A stretch of DNA of 64,000 bases from assembly GCA_014138645.1 (NCBI GenBank), contig JACJIB010000001.1, positions 186,001-250,000 of the forward strand, given 5' to 3'. Below are positions 1 through 8,630 of this stretch, in pieces. Each line of letters begins with the position of its first letter. The stretch's first letter is position 1. The notes below the pieces were generated by a model. That model worked only from the letters and a program-made list of their open reading frames with translations. It did not search any database and was not told the origin of the DNA. The DNA comes from Methylorubrum thiocyanatum. GTDB lineage: Bacteria; Pseudomonadota; Alphaproteobacteria; Rhizobiales; Beijerinckiaceae. Made by a program: the position numbers and the translations under genes.

Positions 1-2421
1 GTCCACGGCATCGCCGTTGCGGCCCTGGCCGAGCGCCTCCTCGGCCTCGCGCATGGCGTCCTCGGCATCCGCCAGACCTTCCTCGCCCTGAAGGCCCTGC
101 TGCTTCATCCGGTTCTTGAGGTCCTCGAGCTGCTGGCGCAGCCCCTGCTGGCGCTGACCCGTGCTCTGGCCCTGCTGTCCGCCGCCCTGACCCTGCTGGC
201 CCTGCCCCTGGCCCTTCTGCCCCTGCTGGCCACGGCCCTGTTGCCCCTGCTGCCCGTCCTGACCCTCGCCTTGCCGGCCGGGCTGCTGCCCGCGCTGGCC
301 CTGCTGCCCCTGCGGCTGGCCGGCCTGCGGCCGCTGGCGCGAGCCGGGGCGCTGCCCCTGCTGGCCCTGCTGCCCTTCCTTGTAGGTCTCGTCGCGCAGG
401 TCCTGCTGATCGCGGGACATCTGGTCGAGCTCGTCGAGCTGGCGGTTCATCTCGGCCATGCCGCCGTCGGATTTCTGGCCGCCCTCGGCGTTCTGGAGGT
501 TCTCGAGCACGTTGCGGAGCTGGTCGAGCAGGCGCTGAGCCTCCGCCGTGTCGCCGCGCTGCATCGCCTCCTGCATGTCCTTGATCATCTTCTCCAGATC
601 GTCGGGCGTGACGGTCTGGCCGCGCTGCTGCTGCTGCTGACGCTCGGCTTGCTGCCGGTTCTGCGGCTTCGCGCGCTGGGCGAACTCCTTCATGAACTTG
701 TCGAGGGCCTGTTTCAGATCCTCGGTGAGCTTCTTGATCTCCTCGTCCGGCGCGTTTCGGTCGATCGCCTCCTTGAGGCGGTCCTGGGCGGCGCGCAGGG
801 CCTTCTCCGCATCCGAGAGATCGCCGTCCTCGATCTTGAGCGCCATCTCCCACAGGAGGTCGGCGACGCCGGTGAGATCCTCGTCGGATTGTGCCGCGCG
901 CAGGCGGTTGGCAGCGGTGGTGAGGCCGAGGAAGATCGCCGGCTGCGGCGTGAAGCGCTCCGGTGCGATCCGCAGGGCGTCGAGCGCGGTCTGGACGCGG
1001 GCGCGGTCCTCGTCCGGCGCGGTGACGAGGCGGCGGCGCTCCTCGGCAAGCGCCCGGGCGAGCGGCTGACTGAAGGCCCGGGCCGGCAGCACGACCTCGG
1101 CGGTCTCGGTGCGGCCCTCTTGTCCGGCCTCGTCTCGCACCACGAGGGTGAGCTTCACCCGTGCGCCGGACCAGGGATTGTCGGTGAGATCGACGAGCGT
1201 CTTGGTGTCGCTCTCGCCCGTCGCGTCCGTGGGGAGCGCGAGCCCGATCTTGGGCACCGGCACGAGCGAGCGGCCGGGCTTGACCGGCTCGACCAGCCCC
1301 TCGGCGGAGGCGATGCCGTAATCGTCCTTCGCGCGGTAAGTGAGGTTGAAGGTGCCGCGCCCGTTGACCTCGAGGTCGCCGACCCGGCGCACCTCCGGCG
1401 GCCGGTCGGGGATCGTCTCGATCACCAGGCGCTGCGGCGGCGCGCCGGAGGCGGCGATGCCGAGTTCGGCGGTGCCGCCGGCGAGCCGGAAGCGCTCCTC
1501 GCGCAGGCTCGCGCGGGTCTCGTTGCCCCTCGCGGCGCCCTGGCTGGTGCCTTGAGTGGCGCTTTGGGGCGCGGGGCGGGCGGAGGCGGCCTTCTCGTCC
1601 TTGGCCACCGGCACCAGGGCGGCGTTGGGGGTCAGCTCCGCCTCGCCCTGGCCGGCGATGCGCACGATCAGGATGGAATTGACCGGCGCGCGCAGGCGCT
1701 GCACCGCGTCCCCCGCGGGGCCGCCCCCGCTCCCCGACATCGTCACGATCAGCGGCGGCACGCGGGTGTAGATCGGCGGGTCGATCCAGCCATCGACACG
1801 GAAGCTCGGCGCGGCGGCTTGCGGCTCGCGCCAGTCAAAGGCGGCGGCGACGCGCCCGCGCCATTCAGGGCCGGCGACGAACAGGGCGGCGAGCGCGGCG
1901 ACGAGGACGCCCGCGCGGAGCGCCAGCGGATCGTGCCCCGGCATGTGCGGGCGCGGGCGCCCGGCCTTCAGCCGCGCGACGGCGGCGGCGGCGCGCGACT
2001 GATGCAGGGCCCACAGGGCGCGGGTGACCGGATCGCTCTGGCCGACGGCCAGCGTGTCCTCGATCGAAGAGGCCGGATCATGCGCGGTCCCACCGCCGCG
2101 GGCAGCTTCCCGATCGATCCGGGCGAGCGCCTCGCGCCGGCTCAAGGCACGCAGGCGCAAGGCCGGAAGCAGGGCGGCGACGAGCAGGACAGCGAAGAGG
2201 CCGAGCCCGACCATGCGCCAGAGCGGGGGGAGGTCGAGCCACAGGCCGAGCCAGGAGACGGCGAGAAAGGCGAGGACGACACCGAGGCCGCGCCACAGCA
2301 CCGGCCAAGCCCGCTCCCACAGGCCCGCTGCCCGCGCCTGCGCCACCAGCCGGTCGAGGCGGCGCGTCGCCTCACCCTGACGGTCGTCGCTGACGGGATT
2401 CGTCCGTTCGGCCTCGCTCAT
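1..2421 (-). CDS. TIGR02302/DUF4175 family membrane protein (3' end cut by window edge)
   Basis: The frame is open from the ATG at 2421 to the left edge, giving at least 807 codons, so the C-terminus lies outside the window. The N-terminus starts MSEAERTNPV and has two hydrophobic segments at about residues 45-100, with the motif WLGLWLDLPPLWR typical of TIGR02302. A third hydrophobic stretch near residue 170 is followed by a large predicted extracytoplasmic part. The last ~140 visible residues are extremely rich in Gln and Gly (runs of QQG and GQ), then become acidic and Ala/Glu-rich (GEEGLADAEDAMREAEEAL). Such a Gln/Gly tail is usual for the family in Rhizobiales. The function is unknown; some family members are annotated as membrane-anchored and associated with the cell envelope. 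The gene is the last of a head-to-tail minus-strand run. A 750-codon frame on the other strand is a shadow of this gene. Confidence 0.85.
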   Translation of the reverse strand, partial: MSEAERTNPVSDDRQGEATRRLDRLVAQARAAGLWERAWPVLWRGLGVVLAFLAVSWLGLWLDLPPLWRMVGLGLFAVLLVAALLPALRLRALSRREALARIDREAARGGGTAHDPASSIEDTLAVGQSDPVTRALWALHQSRAAAAVARLKAGRPRPHMPGHDPLALRAGVLVAALAALFVAGPEWRGRVAAAFDWREPQAAAPSFRVDGWIDPPIYTRVPPLIVTMSGSGGGPAGDAVQRLRAPVNSILIVRIAGQGEAELTPNAALVPVAKDEKAASARPAPQSATQGTSQGAARGNETRASLREERFRLAGGTAELGIAASGAPPQRLVIETIPDRPPEVRRVGDLEVNGRGTFNLTYRAKDDYGIASAEGLVEPVKPGRSLVPVPKIGLALPTDATGESDTKTLVDLTDNPWSGARVKLTLVVRDEAGQEGRTETAEVVLPARAFSQPLARALAEERRRLVTAPDEDRARVQTALDALRIAPERFTPQPAIFLGLTTAANRLRAAQSDEDLTGVADLLWEMALKIEDGDLSDAEKALRAAQDRLKEAIDRNAPDEEIKKLTEDLKQALDKFMKEFAQRAKPQNRQQAERQQQQQRGQTVTPDDLEKMIKDMQEAMQRGDTAEAQRLLDQLRNVLENLQNAEGGQKSDGGMAEMNRQLDELDQMSRDQQDLRDETYKEGQQGQQGQRPGSRQRPQAGQPQGQQGQRGQQPGRQGEGQDGQQGQQGRGQQGQKGQGQGQQGQGGGQQGQSTGQRQQGLRQQLEDLKNRMKQQGLQGEEGLADAEDAMREAEEALGQGRNGDAVD

Positions 2422-2554
2422 CGTGTACGGTCGCGGCTCCCACGGGCGCCGGGCAGAGAGCCCCGCGCACGGATGAGGAAGCTAGCATGGTGACGGGCGC
2501 GCTCCGCCGGGTCAAATCCGCCCAGCCGCGCTTGCCAGTCTCGCTTGGGGGGCG

Positions 2555-3646
2555 TCAGGCCGCGGCCAGGGCGAGATCGCGGCCGATCCGGGCAGCGAGC
2601 GGGACGCTTGCTTGGTTCTTGCCCTTGGCCTCGATCTCGAAATCGCTCCAGGCGAGGTGCCGGGCGACCAGCGCATTGACCGCCTCGTTCCACATCAGGT
2701 CGGAATGGGCGGCGAGATCGCGCCAGGAATGGCCCTGTTCCGCCAGCGCCGCGTAGTCCGGCAGCGTGCCGGTGTCGTGCTCGGGCAGAACCGTTTCCCG
2801 TGAAACACTGATATGGCTCACCGGCCGCACCCCGCGCCAAGAGGCGATCACCGCCTGGATGCGGGGATCGTCGGGCTCGATGTATTCGCCGCGGCTCTCG
2901 ACCCAGTGGTGGTGCAGGTCGAGCACCACCGGCACCCGGTCGCCGAGGCGCAGCACCGCGTCGAGGCCGAACAGCGACTCGTCGTTCTCGACGGTGAGCA
3001 GGTTGCGCGCCGTCTCCGAGATCAGCGACAGGCTCTCCCGGAACCCCTCGATGCCGGGTTCGCGCCCGCCGATATGGATGTTCACATGGGCGCCGTGCGG
3101 GTGCCAGCCGGTGCCGTAGCCCAGCATCGCCATCACTTCGGCATGGTATTCGAGTTCGGCGATGCCGTTGCGCTGCGCGTTCGGGTTGCGCGAGGCGATG
3201 ATGCAGAACGGGCCGGGATGCATGCTGAGCCGCACCGCCCCCGCCCGCGCGCGCTCGCCGATCCGGGCGAGACCGGTCTCGATCAGGGCGCGCATCGGGG
3301 CTTGCGCGTAGAGCGGTTCGGCCACTGGGTGGGTGTAGCCGGGCAGGACCGAACTCGCCATGCGCAGGAGACGCTCCAGCGGCGGCCGGGCCGAAACCCA
3401 GGCGATCTGGCGCTCCAGGGCCGCGAGGTTGTGGCGCACCACGCCCTCCAGCTTCTCGAACCGCGCGGCCGGCCCGAGACGCTCCAGATGCGCCATCGTC
3501 ACCGTGCCGAGATTCATCAGCTTGGCCGCGTCCTTGGCGGCCTTCAGGGTTTTGTGGGCCGGATCCGGATCGGGGATGAAGGTGCAGCAGAAGCCGAGGC
3601 GGGGCGGCTCGGAGGCTTTTTCGGAGGCTTTTGCAGTGCGCGACAT
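2555..3646 (-). CDS. uvsE: UV damage endonuclease (UvsE/UvdE family)
   Basis: This 363-residue protein has the TIM-barrel signatures of UV damage endonucleases, enzymes that nick DNA 5' of UV photoproducts in an alternative excision pathway. Visible motifs are RLGFCCTFIP near residue 16, LSMHPGPFCI near 140, the metal-ligand-rich ELEYHAEVM, HGAHVNIHIGG, TVENDE and VVLDLHHHW segments, and the C-terminal EIEAKGKNQA containing the conserved Lys. Length is slightly above the usual ~300-350. The ATG at 3646 is followed by a short charged leader. The gene lies 46 bp downstream of pxpC on the same strand and could be co-transcribed with it, although the functions are unrelated. Family assignment is good; activity is inferred. 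Confidence 0.85.
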   Translation of the reverse strand: MSRTAKASEKASEPPRLGFCCTFIPDPDPAHKTLKAAKDAAKLMNLGTVTMAHLERLGPAARFEKLEGVVRHNLAALERQIAWVSARPPLERLLRMASSVLPGYTHPVAEPLYAQAPMRALIETGLARIGERARAGAVRLSMHPGPFCIIASRNPNAQRNGIAELEYHAEVMAMLGYGTGWHPHGAHVNIHIGGREPGIEGFRESLSLISETARNLLTVENDESLFGLDAVLRLGDRVPVVLDLHHHWVESRGEYIEPDDPRIQAVIASWRGVRPVSHISVSRETVLPEHDTGTLPDYAALAEQGHSWRDLAAHSDLMWNEAVNALVARHLAWSDFEIEAKGKNQASVPLAARIGRDLALAAA

Positions 3647-3692
3647 GGCCCGACAACGCGTCAGATCCGTATTCGGCCCCCGCTGAAAGACA

Positions 3693-4712
3693 TCAATCCT
3701 CCGCGTGAAGAGCGTCCACCGCCGCGCCGGCGAGGTTGGCCCGCATCAGCCGCTCGGCCTCGCCTTCGACCGGTCTGAGGCGGTCGGCCAGCCCGGCGAT
3801 CAGCGAGGCCCGCGCACGGGCCAGCCGGGTGGCGGCGGCGAGATCGATCGCCTCGAAGCGCACGGCCTCGCCGGGCCGGCGCTGCGCGATCCGCCTGAGG
3901 TCGGCGGAGATGACGGTGGCGATCTTCGGGTAGCCGCCGGTGGTCTGGCGGTCGGCGAGGAGCACGATCGGTCGGCCCGAGCCCGGCACCTGCACCGAGC
4001 CGGCGACGGTGGCGTCGGAGACGATGTTGAAGCCGCCCGGCCCGTGCGCGATCTCCGGCCCGTCGAGCTGATAGCCCATCCGGTCCGCGCGGTTCGAGAC
4101 GGTGAAGGGTTCGGAGAGGAAGGTCACGCGGCCGGCCGGCGCGAACAGGTCGTCCTGAGGGCCGAGGACGACACGGATCGGCGCCTCCCGCTCCAGCGGG
4201 ATCGGGTCGACACAGCGATCGGCCTCGATCGCGGGCGGGGCGGACAGCGGCAGGCGGTCGCCCTCGCGGCAGGTGCGTCCGCCGAGGCCGCCAAGCGCCG
4301 CCCGCTGGTGCAGCGCCCGGCTTCCCATCACGGCAGGGACGGGGAAGCCGCCCGCGGCCGCGAGATAGGCGAAGACGCCCTCGCGGGGCCGCTCCACCGT
4401 CAGTTCCGATCCCTCGCGCAGGAGGAAGGAGCGGTGCGCGGCGATCGGCTCGCCGTCGAGGCGCAGGCCGCTCGGCGCCCCCGCCAAAGCGAGGCGCGCC
4501 GCGCCGCCCTCGGCCCGGAGCCGGACCGCGGCCAGCCCCAGTTCGAGCGCCGCGGCGTCGGCCGGGTTGCCGACGAGGCCGTTGGCCGCGGCGAAGGCGA
4601 GCGGGTCCATCGGGCCGGAGGCCGAGAGGCCGAAGCGGAGATAGCCGCGCCGTCCGCCGTCCTGCAGCGAGGCCGCGCCGGTCAGGCGCGTGATGTGAAG
4701 GCGGGCGCTCAT
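3693..4712 (-). CDS. pxpC: 5-oxoprolinase subunit PxpC (biotin-dependent carboxylase-like, KipA family)
   Basis: The protein is about 339 residues from the ATG at 4712 (MSARLHITRL); an in-frame ATG ten codons upstream is less likely. It has the family hallmarks SLQDGGRRGYLRFGL and SGPMDPLAF near the N-terminus, and ADRQTTGGYPKIATV with later basic and acidic segments near the C-terminus. PxpC works with PxpB and PxpA in ATP-dependent opening of 5-oxoproline to glutamate; the same fold occurs in urea amidolyases and Bacillus KipA. The partner pxpB lies directly upstream on the same strand, separated by 136 bp that include a perfect 12-bp hairpin. PxpA (LamB/YcsF family) is not in the window, so the substrate rests on family membership only. 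Confidence 0.85.
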   Translation of the reverse strand: MSARLHITRLTGAASLQDGGRRGYLRFGLSASGPMDPLAFAAANGLVGNPADAAALELGLAAVRLRAEGGAARLALAGAPSGLRLDGEPIAAHRSFLLREGSELTVERPREGVFAYLAAAGGFPVPAVMGSRALHQRAALGGLGGRTCREGDRLPLSAPPAIEADRCVDPIPLEREAPIRVVLGPQDDLFAPAGRVTFLSEPFTVSNRADRMGYQLDGPEIAHGPGGFNIVSDATVAGSVQVPGSGRPIVLLADRQTTGGYPKIATVISADLRRIAQRRPGEAVRFEAIDLAAATRLARARASLIAGLADRLRPVEGEAERLMRANLAGAAVDALHAED

Positions 4713-4778
4713 CGGGATGGGGCGCGAACCGGGCGTGGCCAAGCCAGCTGCCGCTCCCGCACGGCGATGCTTCGTGCA

Positions 4779-4808
4779 CCCCCTCTCCCCGCGTGTGGGG
4801 AGAGGGGG
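4779..4808. repeat. perfect 12-bp inverted repeat (REP-like) between pxpB and pxpC
   Basis: CCCCCTCTCCCC and its exact complement enclose the 6-base loop GCGTGT. No T-tract follows on either strand, so a simple terminator is unlikely. A related imperfect palindrome sits at 37361-37393 after another gene, which suggests a dispersed family of C/T-rich hairpins. It could also act as a transcript-stabilising hairpin within the pxpBC message. Confidence 0.75.
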
Positions 4809-4848
4809 AAGAAACGGCCCCGTCGGCAGTCAGGGCGGATCGGTGCCA

Positions 4849-5574
4849 TCACCCCTCGCACAATTCGGCCACCGGCTCGCCGGCCTCGGCGGCGGCGTCC
4901 AGCGCCGCCCACCGCTCGGGCGGGGTCGGCACGAAGCGCACCCGGTCGCCGGGGCGGAGCAGGAAGACGGGATCGCGCTGCGGCGCGAAGACTTTTTCGG
5001 GGGTGCGGCCGAGGAGGTGCCAGCCGCTCGGTGCGGCGATGCTCGCCACCAGCGCCTGGGCGCCGCCGATCGAGATGGTGCCGGCCGGCGTCACCGGTCG
5101 CGGGCTCGGGCGGCGCGACAGGGCGAGCCCGGGATCGAGTCCTTCGAGATAGGCGTAGCCGGGCAGGAAGCCGATCATCGCCACCCGGTAGTCCGGGGCG
5201 CTGTGGCGCGCGATCACCGCTTCCGGCGCCAGCCCGTGATGGGCGGCGACCGCCTCGAGATCGATGCCGAAGGCGCCGCCATAGACCACGGGGATGCGCC
5301 ACAGCCGCGGGGCCGGACCGGCCTCGGGCCGTTCATCGGCCAGCGCCAGCACGGCGCGGCCGAGTTCGGCCGGATCGGCGATGACCGGATCGAGATGGAC
5401 GGTGAGCGAGCGGTAGGTCGGCACCGTCTCCAGCACGCCGGGGAGAGAATGCGCCGCGAGCGTCGCATCGAGGGCCAGCACGCGGGCACTGAGGCGCGCG
5501 TCGATCTGCGCGCCGAACTCGATGGTGAAGGCCGTGTCCCCGCAGGGCAGCAGCCGCGGCGCGTCGTGCGTCAT
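4849..5574 (-). CDS. pxpB: 5-oxoprolinase subunit PxpB (KipI/allophanate hydrolase subunit 1 family)
   Basis: The protein is 241 residues from the ATG at 5574 (MTHDAPRLLP). Family motifs visible are CGDTAFTIEFG at the start, RSLTVHLDP near residue 60, VVYGG near 95, IGFLPGYAYL near 135, and RPVTPAGTISIGGAQ with the YP/SGWHLLGRTP-type segment near 165-190. It is the partner of PxpC in 5-oxoprolinase complexes and resembles KipI, an inhibitor of the KinA histidine kinase in Bacillus. The start was chosen because upstream in-frame sequence is arginine- and alanine-rich filler running into the end of cheR. It is 46 bp downstream of cheR on the same strand. Confidence 0.85.
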   Translation of the reverse strand: MTHDAPRLLPCGDTAFTIEFGAQIDARLSARVLALDATLAAHSLPGVLETVPTYRSLTVHLDPVIADPAELGRAVLALADERPEAGPAPRLWRIPVVYGGAFGIDLEAVAAHHGLAPEAVIARHSAPDYRVAMIGFLPGYAYLEGLDPGLALSRRPSPRPVTPAGTISIGGAQALVASIAAPSGWHLLGRTPEKVFAPQRDPVFLLRPGDRVRFVPTPPERWAALDAAAEAGEPVAELCEG

Positions 5575-5620
5575 GCGTCGCAGGCTAGCCGATCCGGCGG
5601 CCGCTCGCGAGGCGGCGCGA

Positions 5621-6478
5621 TCAGAACCCGGCGGCGAGGCGGTGGGGCATCGCCCCACGCCCGGCCGCCGCAGCCTGCCGGTAGAGGCCGCGATGCTGGG
5701 AATCGGGCACCAGCGCCTCGGTGAGGCCGATCACCGTCTCGGCGGCGCCCAGCAGCAGGGCGCCGTCGGGAGCGAGCGCCTTGGCGATCCGCTCCAGCAC
5801 GTCGGTCTTGGTCGGCGCGTCGAAGTAGATCAGCACGTTGCGGCAATAGACGATGTCGAACTGGCCGAGATGCTCGAACGGGCTCAGCAGGTTGAGCGGC
5901 CGGAAGCTCACCATCCCGGCGAGCGCCGGGCTGATCCGCCACTGCTCGCCGACCTGGGTGAAGTGCTTGACGAGGAGCTGCACCGGCAGGCCGCGCTGCA
6001 CCTCGAAATGGCTGTAGAGGCCCAGCCGCGCCTTCTCCAGAACCTCCGTCGAGAGGTCGGTGCCGACGATCTCGATCTGCCAGCCGGCGAGCTGCGCCGC
6101 GGCCTCGTGGAGCATCATCGCGAGCGAGTACGGCTCCTGCCCCGTGGAGGCCGCCGCCGACCAGATCCGCAGGCGGCGCTGCGAAGCGCGGGCGGCGATG
6201 GCCTTGGGCAGCAGCACGTCGCGGAACAGGTCGAACGGAGCCCGGTCGCGGAAGAAGAAGGTCTCGTTGGTGGTCATCGCCTCGACCACCGCCTTCTCCA
6301 GCGCCCCCTCCCGCGACAGGCGCAGGGTGCCGACGAGGTCGGTGAGCGTCGCGATGTTGAAGCGGCGGCAGACGGGGGTGAGCCGGCTCTCGACGAGATA
6401 GCGCTTCTCCGCGCCGAGGCTCAAGCCGGAGCGCTTCCTGAGATAGTCGCGCAGGAACGCGAAATCCGCCTCGGTCAT
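5621..6478 (-). CDS. cheR: chemotaxis protein methyltransferase CheR
   Basis: CheR transfers methyl groups from S-adenosylmethionine to glutamates of chemoreceptors and so sets adaptation. The 285-residue protein starts MTEADFAFLRDYL, has the small N-terminal helical domain with RSGLSLGAEKRYLVESRL, then the Rossmann methyltransferase domain with NETFFFRD (residues ~93-100), IWSAAASTGQEPYSLAM (the SAM loop) and FDIVYCRNVLIYF. The ATG shares one base with the stop codon of cheB (TGATG), which fixes the start and suggests translational coupling. No chemoreceptor gene is visible in the window. Confidence 0.95.
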   Translation of the reverse strand: MTEADFAFLRDYLRKRSGLSLGAEKRYLVESRLTPVCRRFNIATLTDLVGTLRLSREGALEKAVVEAMTTNETFFFRDRAPFDLFRDVLLPKAIAARASQRRLRIWSAAASTGQEPYSLAMMLHEAAAQLAGWQIEIVGTDLSTEVLEKARLGLYSHFEVQRGLPVQLLVKHFTQVGEQWRISPALAGMVSFRPLNLLSPFEHLGQFDIVYCRNVLIYFDAPTKTDVLERIAKALAPDGALLLGAAETVIGLTEALVPDSQHRGLYRQAAAAGRGAMPHRLAAGF

Positions 6479-7626
6479 CAGACCCGCTCCGCGATCGCGC
6501 TGCGCAGGGCCGGTCCGATCTCGGGGAGCGGCAGGACGGCGTGGCACAGGCCGGCCTTGGCGACGCTGCCGGGCATGCCCCAGACCGTGCTCGTCGCTTC
6601 GTCCTGAGCAAGCAGGGTGCCGCCGGCCTCGACCAGCGCGCGGGCGCCCGCCGTTCCGTCCGAGCCCATGCCGGTGAGGATGACGCTGAGCGTCGCCCCG
6701 CCGTAGAGGGCGGCGGCGTCGAGGAACATCACGTCCACGGCCGGGCGGCAGAAATTCACCGGTGGCCCGTCGTCGAGGCGGATCACGGTGTCCGCGGCCG
6801 AGCCGGAGAGCCGCATGTGGCGCCCGCCGGGGGCGACGTAGATGCGGCCGGGCTGGATCCGCTCGTCGGCCTTGCCCTCGGCCGCCGGGAGGCCGATCCG
6901 GGCGCCGAGATGCTCGGCGAAGACGGCGGTGAAGACCGGTGGCATGTGCTGCACGATCAGCACCGGCAGGCGACGGAGCGTGGCCGCGCCGATCTTCTCC
7001 AGCACCTCGCCGACCGCCCGCGGGCCGCCGGTGGAGGAGCCGATCAGCAGGACGCGGGGCGGGGCCACGGTGCGGGGTTTCGGCCGCAGCGTCACCGTGC
7101 CCGACAGGCGCGAGACCGCCGGCGCGGCGGGGGTGGCGGAAGCGGCGGCCTCGACCGCGGTCGGCGCGGGGCGGCGCCGGGCGCGGGCGGCGCCGAAGAC
7201 GCGGATGCGCTCGATCAGGTCGTTGCGGAAGCCGTCCGAGGTGGTGACGCCGCGGTTGCTCTCGGGCTTGGGGATGTAATCGACGGCGCCCAGCGCGAGG
7301 CAGCGCAGGGAGACGTCGGCGTTGCGCTGGGTCAGCGTCGACATCATCACGACCTGCACCCCCGGCTGCTTGGCGAGGATGAGGGGCAGAGCCTGGATGC
7401 CGTCGAGTTCGGGCATCTCGATGTCGAGGAGCACGACGTCGGGGTTGCAGCGGGCGAGCGCATCCACGGCGGCGCGGCCGTTGGGAGCGGTGGCGACCAC
7501 CTCGTGGCCGGCCTCGCCGAGCCAGCGCGAGACGAGCCCGCGCACCACGGCCGAATCGTCGGCGACCAGCACCTTGATCGGGCTGCGGGCCGCCGGAGCG
7601 TGTGCGACGGCCGGGAATGCCGACAT
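6478..7626 (-). CDS. cheB: chemotaxis response regulator protein-glutamate methylesterase CheB
   Basis: CheB removes methyl esters from chemoreceptors when its receiver domain is phosphorylated by CheA. The 382-residue protein has an N-terminal receiver (KVLVADDSAVVRGL, phospho-acceptor Asp in VVLLDIEMPELDG, Lys in YIPKP), a linker rich in Ala, Pro and Arg at about 145-175, and a C-terminal methylesterase domain with Ser in LLIGSSTGGPRA, His in LIVQHMPPVF and Asp in LTGMGSDGT, the catalytic triad. The ATG at 7626 (MSAFPAVAHA) is preferred over one 20 codons upstream that runs into poorly conserved residues. It overlaps cheR by one base. Confidence 0.95.
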   Translation of the reverse strand: MSAFPAVAHAPAARSPIKVLVADDSAVVRGLVSRWLGEAGHEVVATAPNGRAAVDALARCNPDVVLLDIEMPELDGIQALPLILAKQPGVQVVMMSTLTQRNADVSLRCLALGAVDYIPKPESNRGVTTSDGFRNDLIERIRVFGAARARRRPAPTAVEAAASATPAAPAVSRLSGTVTLRPKPRTVAPPRVLLIGSSTGGPRAVGEVLEKIGAATLRRLPVLIVQHMPPVFTAVFAEHLGARIGLPAAEGKADERIQPGRIYVAPGGRHMRLSGSAADTVIRLDDGPPVNFCRPAVDVMFLDAAALYGGATLSVILTGMGSDGTAGARALVEAGGTLLAQDEATSTVWGMPGSVAKAGLCHAVLPLPEIGPALRSAIAERV

Positions 7627-7687
7627 GGGGGACTCGTTTCCGGGGATCGAACAGGGGCGGAGACCCGGAGGGGCCCCCGGAGACAAA

Positions 7688-8101
7688 TCAGGCGGCTTCG
7701 GACGGGCGGACCGCGAAGCCGACCTGGTCGAGCTTGGCCATCATGATCTCCCGGTCGAAGGGCTTCATGATGTACTCGTCGGCGCCCGCGCGCAGCGCCC
7801 GGGCGATGGCGCCGACATCGTTCTCGGTGGTGCAGAACAGGATCTTGGGCCGGTCGCCGAGGGGCGATTGCCGCAACTGCCGCAGCACCTCGTAGCCGTC
7901 CATGTTCGGCATGTTCCAGTCGAGCAGGATCACCGTCGGCATCGCCTCGGCGCACAGGGCCAGCGCGGTCGCGCCGTCCTCGGCGTCGCGGACGCTGAAG
8001 TCGAGGGTCTCCAGGATGCGGCGGGCGACCTTGCGGATCACCGCCGAGTCGTCGACGATCAGGGCCGTCTTGATGGCGCTTGTGGCCGAACCGGTCTTCA
8101 T
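7688..8101 (-). CDS. cheY: CheY-type single-domain response regulator
   Basis: This stand-alone receiver protein of 137 residues starts MKTGSATSAIKT. It carries the acidic pair in ALIVDDSAVIRK, the phospho-acceptor Asp in VILLDWNMPNMDGYE (about residue 61), Thr in ILFCTTEND and Lys in YIMKPFDRE. It is expected to take phosphate from CheA and act at the flagellar motor, or as a phosphate sink; the sequence does not tell which. It lies between cheW (17 bp upstream) and cheB (61 bp downstream). The longer open frame upstream overlaps cheW and is not coding. Confidence 0.93.
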   Translation of the reverse strand: MKTGSATSAIKTALIVDDSAVIRKVARRILETLDFSVRDAEDGATALALCAEAMPTVILLDWNMPNMDGYEVLRQLRQSPLGDRPKILFCTTENDVGAIARALRAGADEYIMKPFDREIMMAKLDQVGFAVRPSEAA

Positions 8102-8118
8102 GGGCGCATTCCTCGGCT

Positions 8119-8598
8119 TCAGGCGACCTTCGCCTCGCGGGCGTCGCCGAAGGCGAGCAGCGCATCGACGTCGAGGATGACGAGAAGGCGTCCGTCGAGA
8201 CGGTGGACGCCGAGCGAGATGTCGCGCCAGCGGGCATCGAGGTTGATCGGCACCGGCTCCTGCGTGTCGGCGCCGAGCTTCAGCACCTCGCCGACGCCGT
8301 CGACGATGAGGGCGAAGGTCTCGCCCGCCTGCTCCAGGCCGATGGCCATCTCGGCCGCGCCCGCCTCGCGCCCCGGAATGCCGAGGCGGCGGCGCAGACA
8401 CAGGGCAGTGACGACGCGCCCGCGCAGGTTCAGGAGGCCGACGATCTCCCGCGGTGCCAGCGGCACCGGGGTGATGCCGGCGGGCACGAACACGTCGTGC
8501 ACCCGGTCGATGGTGAGCCCGAACATCGTCTCGCCGACGAAGACGGTGACGTAGTCGGTGGTGTCGGTGGGAACGGCGTTTCCGTTGGCGGCCTGCAT
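8119..8598 (-). CDS. cheW: chemotaxis scaffold protein CheW
   Basis: CheW links the kinase CheA to chemoreceptor arrays. The protein is 159 residues, normal for the family, with the beta-barrel landmarks TVFVGETMFGLTIDRVHDV, LAPREIVGLLNLRGRVVTAL (the conserved NLRG motif near residue 58), LIVDGVGEVLKL and LLVILDVDALL. A GAGGA ribosome-binding sequence precedes the ATG at 8598. It sits between cheA and cheY on the same strand. Confidence 0.94.
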   Translation of the reverse strand: MQAANGNAVPTDTTDYVTVFVGETMFGLTIDRVHDVFVPAGITPVPLAPREIVGLLNLRGRVVTALCLRRRLGIPGREAGAAEMAIGLEQAGETFALIVDGVGEVLKLGADTQEPVPINLDARWRDISLGVHRLDGRLLVILDVDALLAFGDAREAKVA

Positions 8599-8630
8599 GG
8601 CGGCGTGTCCTCTTCCGGTCCGTTCGGGTC

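Noticed and set aside
241..2493. 750-codon plus-strand open frame
   Set aside because: It is antisense to the TIGR02302 gene; the Leu-rich translation comes from reading Gln/Gly codons backwards. No ribosome-binding site or family resemblance.
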